A stretch of 12,097 nucleotides of DNA from an uncultured Faecalibacterium sp. (lineage in GTDB: Bacteria > Bacillota > Clostridia > Oscillospirales > Ruminococcaceae): NCBI GenBank assembly GCA_934513205.1, contig CAKSWU010000035.1, positions 1 to 12,097 on the forward strand. The letters are read 5' to 3'. This document shows, piece after piece, positions 5,933 through 12,097 of this stretch. A model generated the notes under the pieces. That model saw nothing but the letters and a program-made list of their open reading frames with translations. It was not told the origin of the DNA and did not search any database. Position 1 is the first letter of the stretch, and each line of letters opens with the position of its first letter. A program made the position numbers and the translations under genes.

Positions 5933-8578
5933 TCAATTGTGCTGTTTCAGGGCACAGACGGCGATGCTCAGTGCGCTCCAAGCCGCCTGATACATCAGCA
6001 CCGTTGCCACCGACAGCTCCCAGATGGTGCCCGCACGGTTCAGCAGCACCGCAATGACGATGGAGAACCACACCGACACCAGCTGCACCATTGTGGCGCT
6101 GGTCTCGGCATTCTGGGCGCGGTCTGCAGCCTGCAGGCCGCCGGTCAGGCTGGCAAAGGTCCCGGCGTGGATCATGCAGCAGATCTCCCCGGGGTCTGCC
6201 GGGGCTGTTGCAATGGCGCTGCGCTGTTCCGGGTCCAGCAGCGTCACCATGCCTTCCGGCAGGTGGTAGGCATTGCTGATATGTTCTGCGGTCAGGCTGG
6301 GGTCCCGGCATGTGACCAGCAGACGGATGTTCTCCTTCTGCAGCACCGCCAGACTGTGGGCGGTGTTGCGTCCTCCCACATAGCGCAGCACGAACATGGC
6401 GTGCACTGCGCCGGACACGGCCAGATACAGGATCTGCAGCTCCCCGTTCCGGGAATGCTCCCTCTCGTAATCCGTATCCGGCAGGGGGACACCCTCCTGC
6501 TCCAGATAAGCCCGACTGCCGATCAGGATGCGGTTGTTGTCGCACCATGCCGAATAGCCCAGACCGCTGTGCTCTTCCAGATCCTTGACCGGCAGCAGGA
6601 TCTCGGTACGGTCCGCCACGATCTGCTGAAAGATGCCCTTCAGGGTCTCACAGCTGTTGTTCAGCACACTGGCTGCGTACAGGATGGCGCGGTCGATGCG
6701 CCCACCCTTGAAGATGCGCAGGTCCTCCAGCGCAACGCTGTCTGCCGTGAACAGATCATCGGCATCCACCTGCAGGGTGTCGATGCCGCCCAGCTGTTCA
6801 ATGGCCTGCCAGCCGGGCACCACAGCCCCCACCGCAGCCGCTGCACGCTGCAGCCGCAGCGCCGAAATGCCCGCCACCAGCGTAGAGGACAGCGGCGCAC
6901 CCATGCACAGTACTGCCGCCATGGCAGCCACTGCTTTGTTCCAGCCTGCGCCTGCCAGCAGGAACAGCGCACCGCTCAGCACCGCGATGCCAAGCAGGAT
7001 GCGCGACATCTTGCGGGCGCGGCGTTCGCTGGCGCGCTCGCCAAGGCTCTGCTCCACAAAGCCATCGGTGCTTTGCAGCGGACGGCTCAGCAGCACCCAC
7101 GGGTCCTTCTGTTCCATGCCCCGTGCCAGCGCCCGCAGCAGGTCCTTGTTGCGGGCGCGGTAGGCCTCCTGCCATTTGCCGTCCCCGGTGGCAAGGTCGT
7201 AGCCGCTCTTGACCGCAGCCAGCATCACCCGGCTGCCCAGAAGCGCCAGAAACAGCCCCAGCGCCGCAACACCGGTCAGCAGTGAGATGCCATGCATGCT
7301 GCGGTAACTGACTGCATTCAGCATGGCAGTCACCGCCTGCAGCAGCGCTGCCGCCGCCGCCAGTGCCGGCATCGTCTCCGCCGAAGGCTTGCCCCACAGT
7401 CCCGGCAGGCCGTCCCGCACAACGGGATAGCCCACACACAGACTGGCTGCAAACAGCAGCAGATTGGCGGCATAGAACGCCGCCGGAGCGGCATCGGGGT
7501 CCAGTGCGCTTATCGCAGGCAGCAGCCCGTCCGACACCATGCCAAAATGCAGCAGCACCGCGGCCAGAATGCCGCCCAGAACGCAGCGCAGGGTCAGCTC
7601 TGCGCTCATCCGGCGCAGACGGTCGGCGGTGTTTTCCGGCGGCAGCGGCTGCTCTTCCGTCTCGGCCTGCGGCGGCAGCGCGTCCTCGGCCTCGGTGGTC
7701 AATCCCGGCGTTTCCTCCTCGCAGGGACCCTCGGCGGGGGGCGTCTGCAACGGGGTCCCGGCGGTCTCCTCGTCCAGCGGCATCAGCGGCAGGCTCATGG
7801 TGTCCTCTTTGCGGTCCCGCTTTGCCGGGGCCTGCGGTGCCGCAGGCGTTTTTTCATCCTCCGGGGTGCCGAACATCGCAAAGATGGACGGCTGTTCCGG
7901 CGCAGCCTTTTCCGGCTCCGCTGCCGTTTCCCGGGTCGCCGCAAACACTGCGGCAGGCAGCGGCTCTGCCTTCGGCTTCTCCTCCGCCTTTGCCGGCCCG
8001 GCAGTCTTTTTTGCGCTGCCCAGACCGATCATCGCTTTCAACTGCGCCATTTCCTGCTGTTCTTTTTCTTCCTGCGGCAGCAGGACCTCGGGCGTGTTCT
8101 TCGGGTCCCGGGGCTTTGTTTTGGGCTTTTTCTCCTGTCGGGGCGCGGTCTTTTTCTCCGGCTTCGGCTCCTCAGCAGGGAGCGGCACCGGCTCCGGCTG
8201 TGCCGCTTCCGGTTCCGGCGGCGTCTGCACAGGCTGCGGTTCTGCGGGTCCCGGCGGCACCGGCTGCGGTTCCGGCTCCCGGGTGGGGTCCAGCACCAGT
8301 TCCAGCCCGGCCTCCTCCGGCTGCGCGTCATCGTCCCGGAGCAGCTCTCCTGCGGGGATCTTCAGCCCGCACTCGTCCGGCTCTTCTGCCTGCTTTTCTC
8401 TGCCGCGATGGAACAGACGGAACCCTTTCTTCGGTTTTTCCGGTTCCTCATCGTCCCGCCGGGCCATCTCTGCCGGAATGTCCACCGCCGTGGTGGTGAA
8501 GAACGAGCGGAACTTCTCCTCCTGTGCAGCGATCTCTTTCTGCGTCATTTCCCGGCGGTCTCTCGTATTTTTCGGCAT
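5933..8578 (-). CDS. Degenerate P1B-type ATPase-like membrane protein with long acidic/Pro-rich N-terminal tail
   Basis: The 881-aa protein has two parts. Residues 1-320 are hydrophilic and probably disordered, rich in Pro, Glu, Lys and Ala, with no metal-binding CXXC. Residues 330-876 have about eight membrane segments arranged 4 (331-346, 367-385, 403-424, 431-455), 2 (526-545, 548-572) and 2 (831-848, 853-875), the topology of P1B metal-transport ATPases. The catalytic motifs are degenerate. APL at 561-563 replaces CPC, 43 residues before D605, and DADDLFT (605-611) replaces DKTGTLT. SCETLK (642-647) replaces the SEHPLA-type motif, and TCRD (756-759) replaces TGDN. GDGxND is absent, and the loop holding the actuator domain is only about 70 residues with no TGE. 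The frame is intact, so this is a maintained pseudoenzyme rather than recent decay. Transport activity is unlikely; a scaffold or sensor role is inference. AGGAGG precedes the ATG, and rlmB ends 41 bp upstream, probably in the same operon. Confidence 0.75.
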   Translation of the reverse strand: MPKNTRDRREMTQKEIAAQEEKFRSFFTTTAVDIPAEMARRDDEEPEKPKKGFRLFHRGREKQAEEPDECGLKIPAGELLRDDDAQPEEAGLELVLDPTREPEPQPVPPGPAEPQPVQTPPEPEAAQPEPVPLPAEEPKPEKKTAPRQEKKPKTKPRDPKNTPEVLLPQEEKEQQEMAQLKAMIGLGSAKKTAGPAKAEEKPKAEPLPAAVFAATRETAAEPEKAAPEQPSIFAMFGTPEDEKTPAAPQAPAKRDRKEDTMSLPLMPLDEETAGTPLQTPPAEGPCEEETPGLTTEAEDALPPQAETEEQPLPPENTADRLRRMSAELTLRCVLGGILAAVLLHFGMVSDGLLPAISALDPDAAPAAFYAANLLLFAASLCVGYPVVRDGLPGLWGKPSAETMPALAAAAALLQAVTAMLNAVSYRSMHGISLLTGVAALGLFLALLGSRVMLAAVKSGYDLATGDGKWQEAYRARNKDLLRALARGMEQKDPWVLLSRPLQSTDGFVEQSLGERASERRARKMSRILLGIAVLSGALFLLAGAGWNKAVAAMAAVLCMGAPLSSTLVAGISALRLQRAAAAVGAVVPGWQAIEQLGGIDTLQVDADDLFTADSVALEDLRIFKGGRIDRAILYAASVLNNSCETLKGIFQQIVADRTEILLPVKDLEEHSGLGYSAWCDNNRILIGSRAYLEQEGVPLPDTDYEREHSRNGELQILYLAVSGAVHAMFVLRYVGGRNTAHSLAVLQKENIRLLVTCRDPSLTAEHISNAYHLPEGMVTLLDPEQRSAIATAPADPGEICCMIHAGTFASLTGGLQAADRAQNAETSATMVQLVSVWFSIVIAVLLNRAGTIWELSVATVLMYQAAWSALSIAVCALKQHN

Positions 8579-8619
8579 TCTTGTCCCTCCTGTTGTTCTG
8601 GTCGGAGTTCCGGCCGCTG

Positions 8620-9426
8620 TCAGGCCTGCTGTGCTCCGCGCTGAGACTGGATCTCGTACAGGATAATGCCGGCAGCCACCGACACATTATAGCTGTCCAC
8701 GCCGGTGCCCTGTGCTGCCATGTCCAGCCGCACCACACCATCGCACAGCTTCTTGACCAGCTGAGACACTCCGCTGCCCTCACTGCCCAGCACCAGCGCG
8801 ATAGGGCCGGTCAGGTTGTTCTTGCGCAGCGAGACGCCGTCCATGTCGGCGCAGTAGACGAACACACCCTGCTCCTTCAGGCGGCGGATGGTCTCGCCGA
8901 TGTTCGCCACCCGGGCCACCGGCAGCCGTTCTGCCGCACCGGCGCTGGACTTGAGGACAGTGGGGGTGACGGATGCACCGCCACGCTTGGGGATGACGAT
9001 GCCGTGGGCACCGCACAGCAGCGCACTGCGCATCACCGCACCCAGATTGTGCGGATCCTCGATGCCATCGCTCAGCACCAGAAAAGGTGCTTCGCCCTTT
9101 TCTCTGGCAAAGGTCATCAGATCATCCACCGATACATATTCGATCTCGCTGGCAAAAGCCGCCACACCCTGATGGCTCTCGGTGCCGGTCATCATGCGCA
9201 GCTTGTTGGGGTGCACCCGCTTGACCGTGGCACCGGCCTCCTTTGCCAGAGCCGTAAAATAGGCCGCCACCGCCGGAGCCATGCCTTCCGCAATAAGCAC
9301 CGTATCCACACCGGAGCCGCTCTTCAGCAGCTCTGTCACCGGGTTTTTGCCGTAGACAAGGCTCTCGCTCTTCTGCGGTTCCTCCGAGCTGCGGCGCGAA
9401 CGATGCGGCTGATTTCTCTCTTCCAT
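8620..9426 (-). CDS. rlmB: 23S rRNA (guanosine-2'-O)-methyltransferase RlmB-like (SpoU/TrmH family)
   Basis: This 268-aa SPOUT methyltransferase has the three SpoU motifs: DPHNLGAVMRSA at 124-135, ALVLGSEGSGVS at 210-221 and DSYNVSVAAGIILYE at 244-258, the last forming the SAM-binding knot. An N-terminal substrate-binding domain begins at VYGKNPVTELL (24-34), preceded by a short basic tail. RlmB methylates the 2'-OH of a guanosine in the peptidyl-transferase loop of 23S rRNA (G2251 in E. coli). In gram-positives closely related paralogues methylate other positions, so the exact site is not certain. The third motif has SYN where SLN is usual. GGAAGGAG lies about ten bases before the ATG. It is the first gene of a probable unit with the ATPase-like gene downstream. 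Confidence 0.88.
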   Translation of the reverse strand: MEERNQPHRSRRSSEEPQKSESLVYGKNPVTELLKSGSGVDTVLIAEGMAPAVAAYFTALAKEAGATVKRVHPNKLRMMTGTESHQGVAAFASEIEYVSVDDLMTFAREKGEAPFLVLSDGIEDPHNLGAVMRSALLCGAHGIVIPKRGGASVTPTVLKSSAGAAERLPVARVANIGETIRRLKEQGVFVYCADMDGVSLRKNNLTGPIALVLGSEGSGVSQLVKKLCDGVVRLDMAAQGTGVDSYNVSVAAGIILYEIQSQRGAQQA

Positions 9427-9530
9427 GTTTGCTGTACTCCTTCCGTTGTATCACAGGAGCCTGCCCGCTCCCGAAGGCACACCGCCGCCTTGCAGCGTGC
9501 ACCGTGAACACTGATGATAACTCATCTTGA

Positions 9531-9559
9531 AGTATAGCATAAGCAGACCTTGTTTGCCA
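9531..9559 (-). promoter_or_regulatory. Promoter of rlmB
   Basis: On the minus strand an extended -10, TGC-TATACT (hexamer 9531-9536), lies 17 bases from a weak -35, TGGCAA (9554-9559). Initiation near 9524 would give a leader of about 98 nt before the rlmB ATG. I see no clear riboswitch fold in that leader. Confidence 0.6.
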
Positions 9560-9714
9560 TAGAAATCCCGTTTTTTCTCCCCCGCAACCGCAAAGTTTTT
9601 TCACTCGCTGCTGCCCCGGCCGACGCCGCAGCTTTTTGCAGGATCGTCTCATTTGGTTTTCCGCTTTTTCCCGCGAGGTGTGTCGATTTCTGTCGGTTTT
9701 GCCATTGCCCGGAT

Positions 9715-9857
9715 CTTTCCACAAAAATGCCATATACACTCCGTAAAAGAGCTTTGATTTTTCCACATGTTGAAAACCCTGTGGAGAAAGTTAAAAAGTT
9801 CAGCTTCAAAGCCCCTTTTGCCTGTGGAATTCCACACTCTCCACCAAGTTTTCCACA
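9715..9857. other. Cluster of DnaA-box-like sequences in an 850-bp gene-free region
   Basis: Positions 9427-10276 carry no credible gene. Within them, sites close to the DnaA box TTATCCACA are TTTTCCACA at 9759-9767 and 9849-9857 (8/9 each), TTCTCCACA on the minus strand at 9780-9788 (8/9), and CTTTCCACA at 9715-9723 (7/9). A palindrome, TGTGGAATTCCACA, at 9823-9836 holds two more TCCACA cores. The genes to the left all run away from the cluster, and fba runs away on the right. This fits a DnaA-binding region: a replication origin part, a titration site or a DnaA-regulated intergenic region. The dnaA gene is not in the window, and a gene about 1 kb to the right runs toward the cluster, so an origin call would be premature. 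Confidence 0.5.
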
Positions 9858-10166
9858 AGCGGTTTCGACGATTCCTCTTCGTCTGCGTACAATTTGTAAA
9901 ATTCAAGTCGGAATTGTGACGGTTTTTTGAACTGGAAACTGGCGTCTTTTGCAGTTTTGACCAATATCATTTTGACGAATGCAGACCATTGTTGAAAACT
10001 ATCGTGGCGGTTCTGTTTTTGTCTGCGTTGTTTTTGTTGTTGTGTTTCTGGATTTTTGTCGCATTTTGTCCGATCCGTTCTTTTCCCCGCCTTTTTCGGA
10101 CCGCAGCCGCGCCTGTCCCTCCCGGACAAAAGGGGCCCTTTCGCACAGGAAAAGCGCTCGTTTGCA

Positions 10167-10195
10167 TTGATTTTAGCCGCTGTTTGGGGTATACT
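10167..10195 (+). promoter_or_regulatory. Promoter and leader of fba
   Basis: TTGATT (10167-10172), a 17-base spacer and TATACT (10190-10195) form a good SigA promoter, with initiation near 10202. The roughly 75-nt leader contains a small hairpin, CCATGC (10216-10221) with GCATGG (10231-10236). It ends in the ribosome-binding site GGAGGT at 10263-10268, eight bases before the ATG. Confidence 0.75.
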
Positions 10196-10276
10196 AATTC
10201 CGTAGGTTCGTTAAGCCATGCACAAAGCAGGCATGGAGCGACCATAACCCCAAAGATAATGTGGAGGTAATGAATA

Positions 10277-11140
10277 ATGTTGGTAAATGCAACCGAAATG
10301 CTGCTCAAGGCACGCGATGGCCACTATGGTGTGCCTCAGTTCAACATCAATAACCTGGAGTGGACCAAGGCAGTCCTGACCGCCTGCGAGGAGATGAAGA
10401 GCCCCGTCATTCTGGGTGTTTCCGAGGGTGCAGGTAAGTACATGACCGGCTTCAAGACTGTTGCCGCTATGGTCAGCGCTATGGTCGATTCCATGGGCAT
10501 CACCGTTCCCGTTGCTCTGCATCTGGATCACGGCACCTACGAGGGCTGCAAGGCCTGTGTTGAGGCCGGCTTCTCTTCCATCATGTTCGATGGCAGCCAC
10601 TACTCCATTGAGGAGAACGTGGAAAAGACCAAGGAGCTGGTGGCTCTGGCACACGCTCACGGCATGAGCATCGAGGCCGAGGTCGGCTCCATCGGCGGCG
10701 TTGAGGACGGCGTTGTAGGCGCTGGCGAGATCGCTGATCCCGAGGAGTGCGCAAAGATCACTGCTCTGGGCATCGACTTCCTGGCTGCAGGCATCGGCAA
10801 CATCCACGGCGTCTACCCCGCAAACTGGAAGGGTCTGGACTTCGAGGCTCTGGACCGCATCCACAAGGCCACCAACAACATTCCTCTGGTCCTGCACGGC
10901 GGCACCGGCATCCCCGACGAGATGATCGCAAAGGCCATCAGCCTGGGCGTTTCCAAGATCAATATCAACACCGAGTGCCAGCTGGTGTTTGCTGAGGCCA
11001 CCCGTAAGTACATCGAAGAGGGCAAGGATCAGCAGGGCAAGGGCTTCGACCCCCGCAAGCTGCTGGCTCCCGGCGCAAAGGCCATCGAGGCCAAGTGCAA
11101 GGAGAAGATCGAGCTGTTCGGCTGCGCAGGCAAGGGCTAA
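10277..11140 (+). CDS. fba: Class II fructose-1,6-bisphosphate aldolase
   Basis: This 287-aa zinc-dependent aldolase interconverts fructose-1,6-bisphosphate with dihydroxyacetone phosphate and glyceraldehyde-3-phosphate in glycolysis and gluconeogenesis. Family motifs are VPQFNINNLE at 19-28, LHLDHG at 81-86 (catalytic D84, zinc ligand H85), EAEVGSIGG at 133-141, GIGNIHGVYP at 172-181 (H177), VLHGGTGIP at 205-213 (H207) and the phosphate-binding KININTE at 227-233. Length fits the class IIB type. A tagatose- or other ketose-bisphosphate aldolase of the same family cannot be excluded by motif alone. Codon use is strongly biased to C-ending codons and AAG, as expected of a highly expressed central-metabolism gene. 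It is monocistronic, between its own promoter and a perfect terminator. Confidence 0.95.
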   Translation: MLVNATEMLLKARDGHYGVPQFNINNLEWTKAVLTACEEMKSPVILGVSEGAGKYMTGFKTVAAMVSAMVDSMGITVPVALHLDHGTYEGCKACVEAGFSSIMFDGSHYSIEENVEKTKELVALAHAHGMSIEAEVGSIGGVEDGVVGAGEIADPEECAKITALGIDFLAAGIGNIHGVYPANWKGLDFEALDRIHKATNNIPLVLHGGTGIPDEMIAKAISLGVSKININTECQLVFAEATRKYIEEGKDQQGKGFDPRKLLAPGAKAIEAKCKEKIELFGCAGKG

Positions 11141-11183
11141 GCTGAGGCTTGTATCGTAACCGGTACACCACCCAATAAAATAT

Positions 11184-11230
11184 GCGTCCCCGCCGCACTG
11201 TTATGCACAGTGCGGCGGGGACGCTTTTTA
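11184..11230. terminator. Bidirectional terminator between fba and the DUF1287 gene
   Basis: An 18-bp perfect stem (11184-11201 with 11207-11224) has the 5-nt loop TATGC. On the plus strand it is followed by TTTTTATTTT (11225-11234), a textbook terminator for fba. On the minus strand the stem is followed by ATATTTTATT and starts three bases after the stop codon of the DUF1287 gene, so it serves both convergent genes. Confidence 0.9.
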
Positions 11231-11908
11231 TTTTGAAATTCGATAATGCCCCACGATGTCGGTTCGTTTTTCCAGAATGTCCTGTTCGTAAGCTGTCTGC
11301 CATGGGTCATTGTGGTGAATGATATAAGGCACTCCGTTTTTATTTCGCCGGTCGGACACGATGCCGATATGTCTTTCAAAGATCACTATATCGCCGCCCT
11401 GCCATTCTTCTATTCTCGAGACATCTGTGGTCAGGGCAATTGCTGTGTGTGCAAAAAACACCTTCAGATTTCTCACCCGTCGGAAATCTATGCTTACATC
11501 CGGCTCTGCTACCATATAATCCTGTGGCTGCTCCCGGATATCTGCGTCCACAAGCACCTGCAGATCATATCCCGCATTCTTTAGCGCATAAGCAACTACA
11601 TCGGTGCAAACGCCATAACCATCGTCAGGATAACCGGTCTTATAATAGCGGCTTTTGTATTTTGGATGTGTGCTCACATAGGCCAGTGCTCCGTTCAGAA
11701 TATCCAACTGATCGTCTACGCCGTCATCATCCCGATCTACGCTGCTATGAAACTGCGATATCCTGCCCCGATAATCGTCCTCCGGCCGGATTGCCGTGGT
11801 GCGCTGATAATGTGTCTGCACATAAAATACGATGCTGCATAACAGTAAAAGCGCCAGTACCGCTATATAACACTTTGCTGTATCCTTGCGGGTTCTGTCC
11901 GAACGCAT
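11228..11908 (-). CDS. Membrane-anchored DUF1287 family protein
   Basis: The 226-aa protein has a short basic N terminus, one membrane segment at about 14-30 and an extracytoplasmic domain. GVCTDVVAYALKNAGYDLQ (99-117), DVSIDFRRVRNLKVFF (137-152), GGDIVIFERHIGIVSD (171-186) and the closing IVGHYR match what I recall of DUF1287. C101 and H180 in these motifs recall the Cys/His pair of NlpC/P60-type hydrolases, but the family's biochemistry is unsettled. Just before the domain, DRDDDGVDD at 58-66 resembles a calcium-binding Asp loop. The start at 11908 is chosen because a promoter (11931-11959) lies just upstream; the longer frame to 12004 would run through that promoter and a terminator hairpin. 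Base composition is visibly more AT-rich than its neighbours, which may indicate transfer. Confidence 0.82.
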   Translation of the reverse strand: MRSDRTRKDTAKCYIAVLALLLLCSIVFYVQTHYQRTTAIRPEDDYRGRISQFHSSVDRDDDGVDDQLDILNGALAYVSTHPKYKSRYYKTGYPDDGYGVCTDVVAYALKNAGYDLQVLVDADIREQPQDYMVAEPDVSIDFRRVRNLKVFFAHTAIALTTDVSRIEEWQGGDIVIFERHIGIVSDRRNKNGVPYIIHHNDPWQTAYEQDILEKRTDIVGHYRISK

Positions 11909-11930
11909 ACTCTCACCCTTTCCTGCTTTG

Positions 11931-11959
11931 AGGATACCAACTTTTTCCCTGTTCTGCAA
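11931..11959 (-). promoter_or_regulatory. Promoter of the DUF1287 gene
   Basis: On the minus strand TTGCAG (11954-11959), a 17-base spacer and an extended -10, TGG-TATCCT (hexamer 11931-11936), are followed closely by the ribosome-binding region GGAAAGGG before the ATG at 11908. The leader would be only about 16 nt. Confidence 0.65.
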
Positions 11960-11982
11960 CCCCTTGGCATATATAGAGCAAC

Positions 11983-12013
11983 AAAAAAGCCCTGAGACTT
12001 TCATCTCAGAGCT
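11983..12013 (-). terminator. Terminator of a minus-strand transcript entering from beyond the window
   Basis: On the minus strand AGCTCTGAGA, a 6-nt loop and TCTCAGGGCT form a 10-bp stem with one G-T wobble (11988-11997 with 12004-12013). It is followed by TTTTTT (11983-11988, the first base shared with the stem), a strong intrinsic terminator. No gene with this end is visible in the window, so the transcript begins past 12097. Confidence 0.85.
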
Positions 12014-12097
12014 CTTTGTTAAGTCGGCGACTACCTATTAAGGTATGCAGCCCCGCTTTTTCTTTATATGCGAGCACTCAGTCGTGGGTCTTTTCCA
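12014..12097 (-). other. Unidentified 3' end of an upstream transcript, rRNA-like tail
   Basis: Read on the minus strand, this ends in AATAGGTAGTCGCCGACTT just before the terminator. It resembles, from memory, the closing strand of a Firmicute 5S rRNA (...AGTAGGT.GTCGCCG...), and more loosely the 3' end of 23S rRNA. The internal 5S signature (CCGAACACGGAAGTTAAG) should fall inside the window if the gene were intact, and it is absent. No convincing coding frame is open here. It could be an rRNA fragment, a small RNA, or the end of something unrelated. Confidence 0.25.

Noticed and set aside
4763..7285. 840-codon plus-strand open frame
   Set aside because: It is antisense to the BIG2 gene and most of the ATPase-like gene. 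Its composition (His/Gln/Arg-rich, no domain) is that of a shadow frame in GC-rich DNA, and it runs across two terminators and two minus-strand gene ends.
7292..8644. Plus-strand open frames opposite the disordered tail (450, 378 and 375 codons)
   Set aside because: They are Arg/Leu-, Pro- and Ser/Gly-rich low-complexity shadows of the Pro/Glu/Lys-rich tail. They lack start signals.
9550..9930. 126-codon plus-strand ORF in the rlmB-fba gap
   Set aside because: It has no ribosome-binding site and no family resemblance, and it passes through the DnaA-box cluster. Codon use is unlike neighbouring genes. Treated as non-coding.
10128..10141. AAAGGG-G-CCCTTT dyad upstream of fba as a terminator or operator
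   Set aside because: It is short, has no T-tract and does not overlap the fba promoter hexamers. It is likely to be chance symmetry.
10211..10897. 228-codon minus-strand ORF opposite fba
   Set aside because: It is an antisense shadow of the strongly codon-biased fba gene. It would have to begin and end inside well-explained sequence.
12014..12097. Intact 5S rRNA gene at the right end
   Set aside because: Only the last ~20 bases resemble a 5S 3' end. The conserved interior that should lie at about 12040-12097 is missing.
1..12097. CRISPR array, tRNA genes, insertion sequence or prophage genes
   Set aside because: I saw no regularly spaced direct repeats, no tRNA T-loop signature and no transposase or integrase motif on either strand.

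Overview
The window looks like a chromosomal segment of a GC-rich Firmicute, most likely a Faecalibacterium-like member of the Oscillospiraceae/Ruminococcaceae. This is judged from GC-rich coding sequence with strong AGGAGG-type ribosome-binding sites, compact gram-positive gene layout, SigA-type promoters and a CCCCTCAGTC...GACAGCTCCC intergenic repeat at the left end that I associate with this group from memory. No database search was possible, so the genus is an inference.

Layout: positions 1-293 are gene-free and hold a repeat-like segment, a GC-rich hairpin and the terminator of the first operon. From 294 to 4420 four minus-strand genes form two short transcription units, both devoted to tRNA maturation. 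rnz (RNase Z) overlaps cca (CCA-adding enzyme) by ATGA. mnmA (2-thiouridylase, U34) is followed 10 bp later by tcdA (cyclic t6A37 dehydratase). mnmA has its own promoter, with a perfect inverted repeat on the -10 box, and its -35 box overlaps the cca stop codon. Between 4421 and 4807 a well-supported 61-aa membrane or lipoprotein-like small ORF lies on the plus strand, divergent from rnz.

From 4808 to 9426 there are three more minus-strand genes. A secreted protein of three BIG2-type repeats has its own consensus promoter. Upstream of it is an 881-aa membrane protein, which I read as a catalytically dead P1B-type ATPase: the 4+2+2 membrane topology is kept, but every catalytic motif I could place is altered or missing. 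It carries a ~320-residue charged, Pro-rich N-terminal tail. Upstream of that, 41 bp away and probably in the same operon, is rlmB (23S rRNA 2'-O-methyltransferase).

Positions 9427-10276 are a long gene-free stretch between divergent genes. It holds the rlmB and fba promoters and a tight cluster of DnaA-box-like sequences. Then come fba (class II fructose-bisphosphate aldolase, plus strand, highly expressed type), a perfect 18-bp bidirectional terminator, and a lower-GC DUF1287 membrane-anchored protein on the minus strand. The last ~110 bases hold a strong terminator belonging to a minus-strand transcript that starts beyond the window. The sequence just before that terminator resembles an rRNA 3' end but not an intact 5S gene.

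The most unusual item is the degenerate P-type ATPase; next are the DnaA-box cluster and the operator-like palindrome at mnmA.
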